A stretch of 64,000 bases of DNA from Oxynema aestuarii AP17 (GCF_012295525.1 NZ_CP051167.1:1488001-1552000), one strand, 5' to 3'; positions 38,393 to 48,846 are shown, numbered from the stretch's first letter. Notes: generated from the letters alone by a model not told the origin. Translations and numbers: made by a program.

Positions 38393-39928
38393 CTAACGCG
38401 GGAGAGATTGCAATCGTCCGGAAAGACCGAGACGCTGCTTGACCGTATTGCCGGGAACGGCTACCTTGCCACTGGGATCGAACGGTTTGGGCCGATCGCC
38501 GCGATCGCGATCGAACTCGTCTCCCGGCGGGTCGCATTCCCCCGCTAACACGCAATTCACGTAATTCCAGCCATTAGTCACCCGTCCGAGGTGGTCGCGA
38601 AACCACTCGCCTTTTCCTTCTAAATCGGCGGGATTTTTAGCCGCTTCGAGCCCATCTCGATAGTGGGTTAAATCGGTCAAATCGCGGATTGCGTCTTCGC
38701 TGGGGGGTCGATTGGCGCGTTCGAGTTCTTGACGGTAGCGATCGAGTTTTTCCCATTTTTCGCGGGCGGAATTGACACGATCGCGATACGTTTTCCACGT
38801 CGGTTCGCCATTGCCCCCCGACGCCAGGATTTGAGGTCGCGCGCGATCGCCCGAGGTTGTTTTCACTGCAATCGCGGCAAGTTTGGCGCCCGGGCGATCG
38901 CCGTAGTCCGTCCCTTCGGAAGACGCTACGATCCAGCCCGTATTTTCTACCGTCCACTCGTCCCCCGGTTGCGGACCGCTAAAGTGGAGGCGACGGAACC
39001 GCCAAATCGGCACGCTTTCGCCCTCGGGAGAGACGAGGCGATCGCCGCCCGGGGTATCCTCGTAGGTCGTTTCGATGCGATAGTTGCCACTTTCAAAGAC
39101 AATAATCCGTCCTCGGGCGTCCCGTTGCAGGCGATAAGCCGCCGGACGCAACAGTTCGACCGTCGTGGTCGGATAACTTTGGGGATAGGTTCGCAGATAA
39201 AATCCATCTCCAGCATAATTCCAGTTGCCCGGATCGATCGTGCGACTGCCTTTCCCCGTCGGGGCGACCCCGGTGAGAATCGCAATCCGTTCGAGGTCTT
39301 CGTAAGTCGCTTGGGCGTTGGTGAGGGTTTGGCGGATGTCGCGATAGAGATTGAGGGCGCGTTTGAGCGAATCTGGGATAAAGCGACCGATGAGGCGTCC
39401 GGCGATCGATTCGACGTCGATACTGAGGGCGGCGATTTCCGACGGTTCGAGTAACGGCGCGATTCGCACTTGAAAATCGAGGGGATATTGAGTGAAATTG
39501 GCGCCCGCTTCGATGCCCCAAATCAAGCGTTGGATATCTTGTTGGGAGATCTGCGCTTGCGCGAGCGATCGCTGTAAAATTGCCCGAATCAGTTCGGCCC
39601 GGTTACCTTCGAGGGTCGCGAGGAGATAGCCGTCCCCTTGGGTCGGGGCGTAGGTTCCGGCGTGCAGACAGTAACTTTGAACGGTGAAACGGTAATAACC
39701 GGGGGCGAATGCCAAGGAGGCATCGGCTGGGTCGGGAACGGTTTCGGGGAAGTCGTCCAGCCAAGCGGAGATCGCCCGCGCGTCTTTAATGTTGGTGGTC
39801 ACGGCTTTTTCCGGGGACCAATCCGGGAGTAAGTCGCCGATGGAGGTCGCGATCGCGCGATCGCTCGGAATTGAAAGGGAAAAGAGGGCGATCGTGGCGA
39901 TCGCCATCTTGCGAAACGGTAATAACAT
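38393..39928 (-). CDS. large secreted hypothetical protein
   Basis: A 511-residue protein with an N-terminal signal sequence (KMAIATIALFSLSIPSDRAIA, shown as pattern; cleavage near 27). A first helical part (30-225) has SYCLHAGTYAP, then a beta-rich part (235-335) has DPGNWNYAGDGFYLRTYPQS and ENTGWIVASSEGTDYGDRPG. A charged helical stretch and a Pro/Asp-rich tail follow. There are only a few cysteines (SYC, NCVLAGEC). I do not recognise the family. It is probably periplasmic or outer-membrane associated. Confidence 0.7.
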   Translation of the reverse strand: MLLPFRKMAIATIALFSLSIPSDRAIATSIGDLLPDWSPEKAVTTNIKDARAISAWLDDFPETVPDPADASLAFAPGYYRFTVQSYCLHAGTYAPTQGDGYLLATLEGNRAELIRAILQRSLAQAQISQQDIQRLIWGIEAGANFTQYPLDFQVRIAPLLEPSEIAALSIDVESIAGRLIGRFIPDSLKRALNLYRDIRQTLTNAQATYEDLERIAILTGVAPTGKGSRTIDPGNWNYAGDGFYLRTYPQSYPTTTVELLRPAAYRLQRDARGRIIVFESGNYRIETTYEDTPGGDRLVSPEGESVPIWRFRRLHFSGPQPGDEWTVENTGWIVASSEGTDYGDRPGAKLAAIAVKTTSGDRARPQILASGGNGEPTWKTYRDRVNSAREKWEKLDRYRQELERANRPPSEDAIRDLTDLTHYRDGLEAAKNPADLEGKGEWFRDHLGRVTNGWNYVNCVLAGECDPPGDEFDRDRGDRPKPFDPSGKVAVPGNTVKQRLGLSGRLQSLPR

Positions 39929-40609
39929 CGGGCATTCCTCCTTATCCGATTGAGGAATACGACAGGATCGAGAATCTAGAATTTCGCGATCGCCCGATCT
40001 TGGGTCCCTACATTCGGACGAGAAGGGGAGGCACCCTCCAGTTAAGCCCTACCGTCTTATATCTATAGATAGGACTACAATTTTTTATCTTTTTTTGATT
40101 TTTCCTCAATCCGATCCGGTTTCGATCTCGATGGCCGATGGCCGACGGTAACACCGAGTCACCGATGGGGTACTAGACGACACGACGACCCCAAATGAGA
40201 TTCCTCGTTCCCGTTCGCGAATACGGGCGATCGCCCCGACGATCGGGGGCGAACTTATCCGAGATTCTCTTAGATCCAGTCTAGCTCAAGAATGTGAAAA
40301 TCGCTCTCGTCGGACAGGAGATCGCCCGGGGCTACGGTGGCGATCGCCGAGGGTGTGAGAAACTGGATCGAGGCGTCCGCAATTCTCTCCTGGTTAGCTC
40401 CTCACGATCGCCTCGATACTAGGGAGAAGCGCAACCCCGGCGGGGGCAATCGCGCGCACTCGGGGGATTTCCGAATCCTCAAAGCGAGGAAAAGCAGTTA
40501 TTTTCAATGCCAAACCGTCGAATCCGCAATTGGGTTTGGACGGATCTCTACACTGATAATCCCCAACCGTTTTTGTCAGGATGGAAGAAATCGGTCAAAG
40601 GCTACATTT
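39929..40609. other. intergenic region, 680 bases
   Basis: Between the divergent secreted protein and DUF1232 genes. It holds an AT-rich patch (40070-40110) and many GATCG motifs. An upstream in-frame extension of the DUF1232 gene to 40337 exists but is not protein-like. Confidence 0.5.
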
Positions 40610-40939
40610 ATGAGCTATTCCATCCAATCCATCTATAACTGGTATCGCAATACCCTCCGCAATCCGAAATATCGCTGGTGGATTATTTTAGGAACCTTGG
40701 CTTATGTCTTGAGTCCGTTTGATATTTCGCCGGACTTCCTGCCAATTGTCGGACAAATTGACGATATTGCAGTAATCAGTTTGCTCGTTGCCGAAGTCTC
40801 GCAAATGACGATGGACTACTTCAAATCGCGGCAAGGCGATCGCGACCGTCAGGGTTCCGACTTTGCCGTCAATAGCGAGAACGCGACGACCACGGTAGAT
40901 GTAGAAGCGTCCGGCACTCCCGTTTCCGAGTTAGATTAA
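40610..40939 (+). CDS. DUF1232 (YkvA-like) membrane protein
   Basis: A 109-residue protein from the ATG at 40610. The DUF1232 signature is clear: NPKYRWWIILGTLAYVLSP followed by FDISPDFLPIVGQIDD, with a short membrane segment. The C-terminal 35 residues are acidic and Ser/Thr-rich. The function of the family is unknown. An alternative longer start is rejected because the extra residues are unlike the family. Confidence 0.9.
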   Translation: MSYSIQSIYNWYRNTLRNPKYRWWIILGTLAYVLSPFDISPDFLPIVGQIDDIAVISLLVAEVSQMTMDYFKSRQGDRDRQGSDFAVNSENATTTVDVEASGTPVSELD

Positions 40940-41339
40940 TCGCGATCGCCCCAGGGGTTACCTTCGCCCAGACAGCCCGACTCCAGACCTAGAGAGTTGG
41001 GTTGTTTTTTAATGGCGAGTCCGCATTGAGGGGACGATTTTCGATCGCCCGGGAGACGATCGCCCGGCGCGGTTCTTTGAAGGGCGATCGTCGATCGAAA
41101 ATGGGCGATCGCCGGGTAAAAATTACAGTTTTTCGACCCGCCGATCGATGATACGATGGCAGAGTTGCGATCGCTTTCCACGGCGATCGCCGACCCTCGT
41201 TTATCCTTAACAATTGGATTCGCAAGCAACTCGACAATCGCCCGGTCTTGTTCGCTCCAAAAACCCTACAGCGCGATTCTGCTGACTCCTTTGGAGTCGC
41301 TACGCGAACGCCATCTCTCCTCCAGGCTCAACCCAACCT
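40940..41339. other. intergenic region with a short palindrome, 400 bases
   Basis: No gene is supported. GACTCC (41284-41289) and GGAGTC (41293-41298), followed by GCTACGCGAACG, form a small hairpin of the type seen dispersed in cyanobacterial genomes; similar cores occur at 10155, 26482 and 42757. Confidence 0.5.
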
Positions 41340-42392
41340 ATGAAATTTAGCGAACTGATAGCACAACTCGGCGATTTAGTCCTCGACAGCCGCCTCGACA
41401 CCACACAAGGGGATCCGGAGATTTGTGGAGTGGCGGCGATCGACGATGCCATGACCGCGAGTTTGAGTTATGTTGAAAGTGCCAAATTTGCCCCCCAAAT
41501 CGCTACGACCCAAGCGAGTGCCTTAATTTTGCCCCAGGACGAAGGGATTCAGGCGCGGGCGAACGAGCGCGCTATCCCCTGGCTGAGTACCCGAGAACCC
41601 CGACTCGCTTTTGCCCGGGCGATCGCCCTATTTTACAAACCCTTTCATCCCGAGAGTGAAATTCACCCGAGTGCGACCGTCGATCCGGAGGCGGAGATCG
41701 GCGAAGGGGTTTATATCGGACCGCACGTGACTGTCGGCGCCGGGGTCAAAATTGGCAATCGAGCCTGTTTGCACGCCAACACCGTGATTTATCCCGATGT
41801 CGAAATCGGCGATCGCGTTATCTTGCACGCCAACTGTACGATTCACGAACGCACCCACATCGGCGCCGATTGTGTCATTCATAGTGGCGTCGTCATTGGC
41901 GGCGAAGGGTTCGGCTTCGTGGCGACGGCGAACGGCTGGATCAAAATGGAACAATCGGGATGCACGATTTTAGAAGACGGGGTAGAAGTTGGCAGTAACA
42001 GCACCATCGACCGTCCCGCCGTCGGCGAAACCCGCATCGGTCGCCAGACGAAAATTGACAATTTAGTGCAAATCGGTCACGGCTGTCAGATCGGCGAAAA
42101 TTGTGCGATCGCCGCCCAAGTCGGCTTGGCGGGAGGGGTTCGCGTGGGCGATCGGGTCATCCTCGCCGGACAGGTGGGTGTTTCCAACCAAGTGCGGATT
42201 GGGGACGGGGCGATCGCCTCGGCGAAATCGGGGATCCACAGCGATATCGCCCCCGGGGAGATCGTTTCGGGGTATCCGGCGATTAATAATAAACTTTGGT
42301 TGAAAGCGGTAGCGATTTACAATCGACTGCCGGAGATTTATCGATCGCTCAAGGACGTTCAACGTCAGTTGGGAAAAAATAGTAATAACTAA
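41340..42392 (+). CDS. lpxD: UDP-3-O-acylglucosamine N-acyltransferase
   Basis: LpxD adds the N-linked acyl chain in lipid A synthesis at the cytosolic face of the membrane. The 350 residues hold an N-terminal uridine-binding domain (1-100) and a left-handed beta helix of hexapeptide repeats (IGEGVYIGPHVTVGAGVKIG and many more, about 105-320). VIGGEGFGF lies in the middle and the catalytic His is in the QIGHGCQIG region (about residue 247). A C-terminal helix follows. No other lpx gene is next to it. Confidence 0.95.
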   Translation: MKFSELIAQLGDLVLDSRLDTTQGDPEICGVAAIDDAMTASLSYVESAKFAPQIATTQASALILPQDEGIQARANERAIPWLSTREPRLAFARAIALFYKPFHPESEIHPSATVDPEAEIGEGVYIGPHVTVGAGVKIGNRACLHANTVIYPDVEIGDRVILHANCTIHERTHIGADCVIHSGVVIGGEGFGFVATANGWIKMEQSGCTILEDGVEVGSNSTIDRPAVGETRIGRQTKIDNLVQIGHGCQIGENCAIAAQVGLAGGVRVGDRVILAGQVGVSNQVRIGDGAIASAKSGIHSDIAPGEIVSGYPAINNKLWLKAVAIYNRLPEIYRSLKDVQRQLGKNSNN

Positions 42393-43753
42393 GCCATCGA
42401 TCGCCCGGGATCGAGAGTGGATAAGGGGCTAAAATCGGGCGATCGGGCGGTAATTTTCCCGCTCGTAGAGGTCTAAGTCGCAATCGTTACGAGCGCGCCA
42501 TTACACCCCGATCGCGATTTCGGTTCGTTTCCTCGGTAACCGTGGAAATGGAGCCGACGGTGTAGGGGTCCATTTCAGTGAAAAATAACCGACTTTTGAG
42601 CGCTTCCCCGTCCGGCGATCGTTCCGGGGGAGCGGTCTCGTCCCGGCGATCGATGGGGCGTGGAAATCGTGAAATCGATCGGCGATCGTGGAAGACCGTT
42701 TAATGTTGAGAGTCAAACATTTGAGTGGGTCTGCTCGGATCGAAATTGGGCGGGTGGCGATACGCCGGAGGCGTCGCTTTGCGAACGCGCGATCGCGATC
42801 TTTTCTTGGCAAGAACCCCCATCCTTCGTCCTCGATTTCGAGGCGCCGGGAATCGGACGATCGGCGCGGCGACTTGAAATCGAACCCCCACCGGGTTCGA
42901 TCGATCTAAGCTCGATCTAAACGATCGAATTGCCCCAGATCGCCCCGACTTTTTTGGAAAACAAGCGCCCCATCCTTATCGAAGTTTGTCAATATCCAAA
43001 GATCGGTTTTAGTTCGTCCCCGTCGCCACCGACCTCGGCGATCGCCTCGTCATCCCCAACCCCCCTTTTTCGGTTCCGCCTGTCCCTTGTTCGCACCTAA
43101 AATTGGGCAATCCAATTCCAAGGGGTAAGGTTTAGATCTCTTAAAAATCTGCCCGATTGAGGGGATTTTGAAGCGGCGCGATCGCCCGTTCCCGAGGAGT
43201 ACGGCTCGAAACGCAACCGACCTCCCATAGAGTGCCTAACCGTCGCCCGGGTCGCCGCCAACACTGACAAAAAAACTGCTTTTCCCCTAGTCAATGCATG
43301 AAAATTTCTTATCGTTTTTATTCCCGGGCGATCGGCACGGGTTTGGCACTGTAAGCTATAGAACACCGACAAGCGTAGGGGTTACGACCGCCGCGATCGC
43401 ATCGGAGCGCCCCGGAAAAAAATTATTTTCCCTCCCTCAATCTTTTTTTCCAGGTAAGAGAGTCCTACCTCAAGGCCCAATCCACGATCGCGCCTCATTA
43501 TAATAGTGCGGATTTCCCACTGGTGCGCTGCAAAAACACAATCGAGTCCGATTCGACGGGAAAATTTTTCCCAAAATTTCCCCGACCTGCGCCCTCAAAG
43601 GTCCAATTTTGATTAAATTATGTTGACTATCGATCGAAATTAAGAAAAAGACTTGTCAAAATCCATCAATTTAAGGATATATTTTTATAAGGCCGAGTAC
43701 AAACATGAGCCTAGATTTCCTATCATAGAGATCGAAGGATATTTTGCAAAGCG
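42393..43753. other. gene-poor region before the cyAbrB gene, 1361 bases
   Basis: The longest stretch without a supported gene. It is rich in GATCG motifs; frames of 60-100 codons on both strands have no recognisable content. A GGCGATACGCCGGAGGCGTC type repeat lies at 42757-42788. The last 150 bases become AT-rich and probably hold the promoter of the downstream regulator. A small RNA or decayed gene cannot be excluded. Confidence 0.5.
43653..43683 (+). promoter_or_regulatory. candidate promoter of the cyAbrB gene
   Basis: TTGTCA at 43653 and GATATA/TATATT at 43676-43683, spaced 17-19 bases, in an AT-rich stretch about 70 bases before the start codon. Based on consensus likeness only. Confidence 0.3.
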
Positions 43754-44173
43754 ATGAGTGAAACAGCTACAAGCCCCCTGACGGGAAAAGCGCTACTTCA
43801 AAAAATAAAAGAACTCTCGCACTTACCCCGGAGAGAAACTGCAAAGCGCTGCGGATACTACACGACAACAAGAAATAACCAGACCCGCGTAAATCTAACG
43901 GATTTTTATGATGCGGTTCTGGCTGCTCGCGGCATTCCTCTGAGTCCTGAAGGGACAAAAGATGGTCGCGGTCGCGAGCCGACCTATCGGGTAAGCGTCC
44001 ACAAAAATGGTCAAATCGTCATCGGTTCCACTTACACTCATGCGATGGGATTAAAACCCGGCGATGAGTTTGAAATTAAGTTGGGCTACAAACACATTCA
44101 CCTGATCCAGGTGGGTGCGGATAAAAATGGCTCCGACCTCGATGACGACGAACTGTTAGAAGACGAAGAATAA
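43754..44173 (+). CDS. cyAbrB-family transcriptional regulator
   Basis: A 139-residue cyanobacterial AbrB protein, a global DNA-binding regulator of carbon and nitrogen balance. It shows PLTGKALLQKIKELSHLPRR and ETAKRCGYYT in the N-terminal part. The C-terminal AbrB-like domain has PTYRVSVHKNGQIVIGSTYT and GLKPGDEFEIKLGYKHIHL. An acidic tail follows. Whether it corresponds to cyAbrB1 or cyAbrB2 of Synechocystis is left open. The start is the ATG at 43754, after a long gene-free region. Confidence 0.92.
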   Translation: MSETATSPLTGKALLQKIKELSHLPRRETAKRCGYYTTTRNNQTRVNLTDFYDAVLAARGIPLSPEGTKDGRGREPTYRVSVHKNGQIVIGSTYTHAMGLKPGDEFEIKLGYKHIHLIQVGADKNGSDLDDDELLEDEE

Positions 44174-44613
44174 GCAAAAAGTCGCTGGATCGGGGAAGGA
44201 ACGCGGCGGGCGATCGCCCTTCCTCCCCAGTTCGGAGTTCGACTATGCCAAAAAATCGCCGACAGGCGATCGCTGTCGCCTGCCATACCATCGAACGGTA
44301 AGTGCACTTCGATTCCCGAAAAGGCTTTTACCGTTAACCGATTTCCCACTCATATTCTCGGCAGCCAATTTGTCGAGAAATGAGGGGGTTATTTTATGGG
44401 AAAGTCAGGATGAAGACGAAAATGAAAAATTCCTGGGACAGACATCGGGTTTGCTGCCCCAGAGAAGGGAATCGGGAGTGGGGTGCGGGAAATCGGGTCA
44501 GCACAACGCCGATCTACCCACTTCCCTAGAAAGCAACCCCCTCCATCGAAAATCTAAAATTTAAACGCTAAACTGCTTAAGATCTGCCAAAAACTGCCAA
44601 AAACGAGCATCGA
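44174..44613. other. intergenic region, 440 bases
   Basis: Between convergent genes. A 64-codon rightward frame at 44370 has no recognisable content. AAAATCTAAAATTTAAA near 44547-44563 is a short copy of the heptamer repeats found further right. Confidence 0.5.
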
Positions 44614-46029
44614 TTAGGGAGATTGAGAAAGAGAAGGCTCGATCGCCTCTACAGACACCGAAGGGAGCGCACTCGGATCGTGAGCCGTCGCCGAATGAAC
44701 CGTAGACGAAAGGGTGCCGAGGCTTTGAGCTAACAGGGTTTGTTGCTCTAAATGTTGGGTAGAAGAGAGCAAATCGCTCAAACTTTCGATCAAATTGCGG
44801 ATATTTTCCCGTAACGTCGGATCTCCGGTGAGTTCGTCGAGATCCGACGTGATTTTTTGGGCATTTTGGAAAGTAGCGCGAGCCGAATCGAGAGTTTGTT
44901 GTAGCAGCAAGAGATTGGTGGGGGTTCCGACCGCCGAGGAAAACTCGCGCAGGGCCGCAGAGGCTTCGGCAGCATTGGCCGACACTTCGGCGGCATTATT
45001 GGCGAGGGTATTGAGATTGTCGAATAACGTGCCAAAATTGCCGCCTCCGATTTGACCTTCTACATTGGCTAAGGTCGGGGCGATCGCGGAGATCGTCCGT
45101 CGGACTTGCTCGCTGGTTTGATTGAGATTGTTGAGGGTCGAAACGAGGGTGCCGCGATTGCTGGCGACGAGAGAATTAACATTAGAAACGAGGCGGTAGA
45201 CCTCCACCGTGGTCAAATTGAGGCGGTTGGCGGAGGTACCGATATCGTCGGCGATCGCCCCAAATTGACGGGCCGCACCGCCGATTTCGCCGACGGAGGT
45301 GCCGATTTCATCGGCGATCGAACCGAATTCCCCCGCCGCATTGCCGATTTGACGGGCCGCCGTGGCGATCGCCAGCGCCGATTGATTGGTCGAACTCGAA
45401 ACCGCCGTCAGTTCTTTTTGAACCGACTGACTGAGGACGTTGATTTGTCGGGTGAGTTGGGTCACTTCGGCACTCGCTGCCGTCGTATTTTTGACCAGAG
45501 AATTGAGGTTATTAAAAAAGGCCGGATCGCTAAACAAGCGTGTAAAACGAATCGATCCGCGCACCAATTCATCAAAACTAACACCGATTTGCCCTTTGAG
45601 GCGATCTCGGGCGCAGACAATTTCATCGGAATTGCATTGAGGATCCAACGGTTTTGGCGCGTTCGCCGACCGGGTGGGTACGGGTTTGAGAGGGGTAATA
45701 TCGACCACCGTTTCGCCAATTAACCCCCCTTGATTGGCTTCGATCAGGACTTCTGAAGGCATCACCAAATCCGGTGGCGAAATCGTCAGTTCGACTTCAA
45801 CCCCATTCGTTCCCGGTTGAATCGAGCTGATTCTACCGACCTTGACCCCGCGATAACGAACCGAGGCCCCCTCTTGCATTCCGACGACATTGGCAAACTC
45901 GACTAAAATCCGGTAACTTTGCGGGCCGAGGGTCACCCCTTTCAACCACAAAACAATCCCGCCAAATAAGCCCAAAGCGCCGAGAATTAACAACCCGACC
46001 GATCCTTCTCTGAGTGTTCGCGATCGCAT
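44614..46029 (-). CDS. MlaD/MCE-domain lipid-transport protein
   Basis: A 471-residue protein with one N-terminal membrane anchor (VGLLILGALGLFGGIVLWL, about 10-29). An MCE domain follows (35-115: YRILVEFANVVGMQEGASVRYRGVKVGRI). Then comes a long helical part with many near-heptad repeats (QIGNAAGEFGSIADEIGTSV and similar, 160-420), probably a coiled-coil tunnel. It is the periplasmic substrate-binding part of an Mla-type phospholipid ABC transporter. It is transcribed after the ATPase gene with a 120-base gap. Lipid import or thylakoid/outer membrane exchange is inferred. Confidence 0.9.
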   Translation of the reverse strand: MRSRTLREGSVGLLILGALGLFGGIVLWLKGVTLGPQSYRILVEFANVVGMQEGASVRYRGVKVGRISSIQPGTNGVEVELTISPPDLVMPSEVLIEANQGGLIGETVVDITPLKPVPTRSANAPKPLDPQCNSDEIVCARDRLKGQIGVSFDELVRGSIRFTRLFSDPAFFNNLNSLVKNTTAASAEVTQLTRQINVLSQSVQKELTAVSSSTNQSALAIATAARQIGNAAGEFGSIADEIGTSVGEIGGAARQFGAIADDIGTSANRLNLTTVEVYRLVSNVNSLVASNRGTLVSTLNNLNQTSEQVRRTISAIAPTLANVEGQIGGGNFGTLFDNLNTLANNAAEVSANAAEASAALREFSSAVGTPTNLLLLQQTLDSARATFQNAQKITSDLDELTGDPTLRENIRNLIESLSDLLSSTQHLEQQTLLAQSLGTLSSTVHSATAHDPSALPSVSVEAIEPSLSQSP

Positions 46030-46149
46030 AATTTCTCCTGATAGTCATTTCACGTTCGTCTGCCCCCCAAACTCGACATCCACCCAAAACACCACCCTCA
46101 AGTTCTCAGGGTTCGGCAGGGGTGACCTCACGACTCCCCTACCATCGAG

Positions 46150-46932
46150 TCAGCCAAAAGCTTGAATCGGGCCGTCAATATTGCCACTGAAAAATTGCTG
46201 GACGGCTTGATGATCCGTACTTTCGCTGTCGGCGACGCTGCCTTCCCACTGTATCTTTCCCCCGTACAGAAAAATGATACGGTCTGAAGTCCGGCGAATG
46301 GTACTTTGTTGGTGGGTGACCATCACGTAGGTACTGCACCCCCCTTGAGCAGCTTGTAAGTCGCGGATCAAATCTTCGATCACCGTCGAGGCGATCGGAT
46401 CTAATCCGGCGGTGGGTTCGTCGTAGAGCAAGACTTCCGGGCTGGCTTTGGGATCCTCGGGATTGGCCATAATCGCTCGGGCAAAACTTACCCGCTTTCG
46501 CATCCCGCCGGATAGTTCTGCCGGGTAAAGATTGCCAATTCCGGGCAATCCTACCATTTCTAATTTTTCACTGACGAGTTGGCGAATCCGACGCCGAGGT
46601 AATTTAGAATGCTGGTAAAGGAGAAATCCGACATTTTCATCGACGGTGAGCGAGTCGAATAATGCGGCATTCTGAAACACCATCCCGATCCCGATCGGAT
46701 CGGCAAGGTCATCTACCCAGCCTTTGCGGCGCTCGCCTTGAATGTAAACTTCTCCTTCGTCGGGGGCGAGCAAGCCTGCGATAATTCGCAAGATTGTCGA
46801 TTTTCCGGTTCCCGACGGCCCGATGATCGAAAGGGCTTCACAAGGATAAATTGAGAGATCGACGCGATCGAGGATGACGTTATTGCCAAAGGCTTTAGAG
46901 ATTCCCTTGAGTTGGATTAACGGTTCAGTCAT
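46150..46932 (-). CDS. MlaF-like ABC transporter ATP-binding protein
   Basis: A 260-residue ABC ATPase. Walker A is GPSGTGKST (38-46), the signature is AELSGGMRKRV (about 147-157), and Walker B is EVLLYDEPTAGLDP. The D-D-L-A-D-P-I-G-I-G-M-V-F-Q Q-loop is of the Mla type. It pairs with the MCE protein just downstream. No MlaE permease gene is in the window, so the third part must be elsewhere. Confidence 0.92.
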   Translation of the reverse strand: MTEPLIQLKGISKAFGNNVILDRVDLSIYPCEALSIIGPSGTGKSTILRIIAGLLAPDEGEVYIQGERRKGWVDDLADPIGIGMVFQNAALFDSLTVDENVGFLLYQHSKLPRRRIRQLVSEKLEMVGLPGIGNLYPAELSGGMRKRVSFARAIMANPEDPKASPEVLLYDEPTAGLDPIASTVIEDLIRDLQAAQGGCSTYVMVTHQQSTIRRTSDRIIFLYGGKIQWEGSVADSESTDHQAVQQFFSGNIDGPIQAFG

Positions 46933-47469
46933 GAGCTGTGTTTTTGGGAGGCGATCGCTGGCTCGGGTTTTTTAGATTCTAGATTCTAGATTTTAGATTC
47001 TAAAGAGTTAAGGGATGCGATCGCCCATCCTGAAAGGAAACCCCAAGATCGGTATAGAAGTCTGAGGTCTTAAGGCTCGCCGCCGGGGCGATCGCCCCGT
47101 GCCCATTTGCCGAGTCTGTTGCCGCGAGCCAACCTCGGGAGTGGACGACGGCGATCGGCCAACATTTGAATTAAGACTCCACTCACGCAGACGATTGATA
47201 GAAGTCCTGGGTGTTCGATAAGCTATGGACGGTTTGGGCGATCGCTGTTCTCAATCCGTCGGATGCAGTATATCTTGGTAGGGAATAATTCCTAGACACT
47301 GGCGCAAGCCCTCCAGGCAGATGACCGAACTCTCGGAATCGTCGATCGTTTTTTTGCTACTGCCATACTTGATTGCCATACTTGCCGTTCGCCCTCCGAC
47401 TGGAATCTACGACCGTAATTTCGCGATCGATCTGGCGGACATTCGATCCCCCATCACTGTATCGAGCCT
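46933..47469. other. divergent intergenic region, 537 bases
   Basis: Contains four TAGATTC/T heptamers at 46973-47000 and no supported gene. A rightward 73-codon frame at 47321 overlaps the YvcK start and is not protein-like. Promoters for both flanking genes must lie here. Confidence 0.5.
46973..47000. repeat. heptamer tandem repeat TAGATTC
   Basis: Four units: TAGATTC, TAGATTC, TAGATTT, TAGATTC. This is one of several such arrays in the last third of the window and fits the cyanobacterial short tandem heptamer class. Confidence 0.75.
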
Positions 47470-48846
47470 ATGTTTATTGCTCTACTCAAACAAGCTTTAT
47501 TTGCCTTTAAGCGAGATGCTCCAGGTCGCCGCACGCGGATGAACCAGTGGTTTAAATGGCTCGCTCCCGGTTTATTTGTCAAGCGTTGGGTTCTCATCAG
47601 TGCGGGTGGGGTCTTTTTGGCCTTGTTGGGATTGTCAATTTGGATTAAATTGACCCCGATTTATTACGGGATTCAGTTAATCGAGACCTTTTTAGCGACA
47701 ATTACCAGTCTCGTTCCCAGTTATATTAGCGGTCCGCTCGTGATGCTCGGCGGCATCGTTTTGATTTTGTGGGGACAAACTCGCACCGTCGGCTCGATTA
47801 CAGAAGTATTGCGTCCGGGAAGCGATCGCGAACTGGTAGACGTACTGATCGACCACCGCCGCCTCAGTCGTGGCCCGAGGATCGTGGCGATCGGTGGCGG
47901 GACGGGGCTTTCGACCTTATTGCGCGGGTTGAAACAATATAGCGCCAATATTACGGCGATCGTCACCGTCGCCGACGATGGCGGCTCTTCCGGGCGCCTG
48001 CGTCGCGAAAATCGCGTGTTGCCCCCGGGAGATATTCGCAACTGTTTGGCGGCGTTGGCGGCGGAAGAAAAGTTATTGACGGAGTTATTTCAATATCGTT
48101 TTAGAGCCGGGGAAGGACTAACCGGACATAGTTTCGGTAATTTATTCCTGACGGCGATGATGGATATTACCGGAGATTTGGAACGGGCGGCGGCGGCGAG
48201 TTCTCAAGTGTTGGCCATACGCGGTCAGGTGCTCCCCGCGACCCTTTGTGACGTTCATTTATGGGCTGAATTGGCCGACGGGCGCAAAATCGAAGGCGAA
48301 TCGCGCATCAGCGAAGCTGGGGGCAATATTGTCAAAATTGGTTGCATTCCGGGCAATCCCCCGGCTTTACCGAAAGCGGTGCAGGCGATTCGCGAGGCGG
48401 ATTTGATTATTATGGGACCCGGAAGCCTTTACACGAGCGTGATTCCCAATTTGTTAGTGCCGGAAATTGCGGAGGCGATCGCCTGTCGGGACGTTCCTAA
48501 AATTTACGTGTGCAATATCATGACCCAACCGGGGGAAACCCAAGGGTACACGGTCTCGGATCACGTCAAGGCGATCGATCGCGCCTGCGGTCGTCCTCTG
48601 TTCGATTCGGTCTTAGCTCAGAGTCAAGTCCCGTCCGCTCAAGCCCTGATTCGCTACGCTCAAGATAATTCCCATCCGGTCTTTCTCGATCGCGAAGATT
48701 TGGCCAATTTGGGCCGGCAGGTCGTCGTCGCTAATGTTATGGATGAAGATCCGCAAACGGGTTACGTCCGCCATAATTCCCAATTCTTGGGACGAGTGTT
48801 GTTACGCTGGTATGCCCGGGTTCAGGGAATAGCGAGTAAAGAGTAA
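47470..48846 (+). CDS. YvcK-family protein (CofD-like) with membrane anchor
   Basis: A 458-residue protein. Two membrane helices (about 40-60 and 81-101) precede the CofD-like domain, with [17 protein letters not shown] near 139-155, [27 protein letters not shown] and [13 protein letters not shown]. YvcK proteins bind UDP-sugars and affect cell shape and carbon use in other bacteria. The membrane-anchored form is usual in cyanobacteria. The ATG at 47470 keeps the conserved L-K-Q-A-L start. Confidence 0.9.
   Translation: MFIALLKQALFAFKRDAPGRRTRMNQWFKWLAPGLFVKRWVLISAGGVFLALLGLSIWIKLTPIYYGIQLIETFLATITSLVPSYISGPLVMLGGIVLILWGQTRTVGSITEVLRPGSDRELVDVLIDHRRLSRGPRIVAIGGGTGLSTLLRGLKQYSANITAIVTVADDGGSSGRLRRENRVLPPGDIRNCLAALAAEEKLLTELFQYRFRAGEGLTGHSFGNLFLTAMMDITGDLERAAAASSQVLAIRGQVLPATLCDVHLWAELADGRKIEGESRISEAGGNIVKIGCIPGNPPALPKAVQAIREADLIIMGPGSLYTSVIPNLLVPEIAEAIACRDVPKIYVCNIMTQPGETQGYTVSDHVKAIDRACGRPLFDSVLAQSQVPSAQALIRYAQDNSHPVFLDREDLANLGRQVVVANVMDEDPQTGYVRHNSQFLGRVLLRWYARVQGIASKE

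Noticed and set aside
40337-40609. Upstream extension of the DUF1232 protein
   Set aside because: The added 91 residues do not fit the family, which starts at the ATG at 40610.
42660-42920. Rightward 86-codon frame in the gene-poor region
   Set aside because: Contains a dispersed GGCGATACGCC-type repeat and has no family resemblance; opposite-strand frames are equally long.
44370-44564. Rightward 64-codon frame after the cyAbrB gene
   Set aside because: Composition is not protein-like and it ends in a heptamer-repeat remnant.
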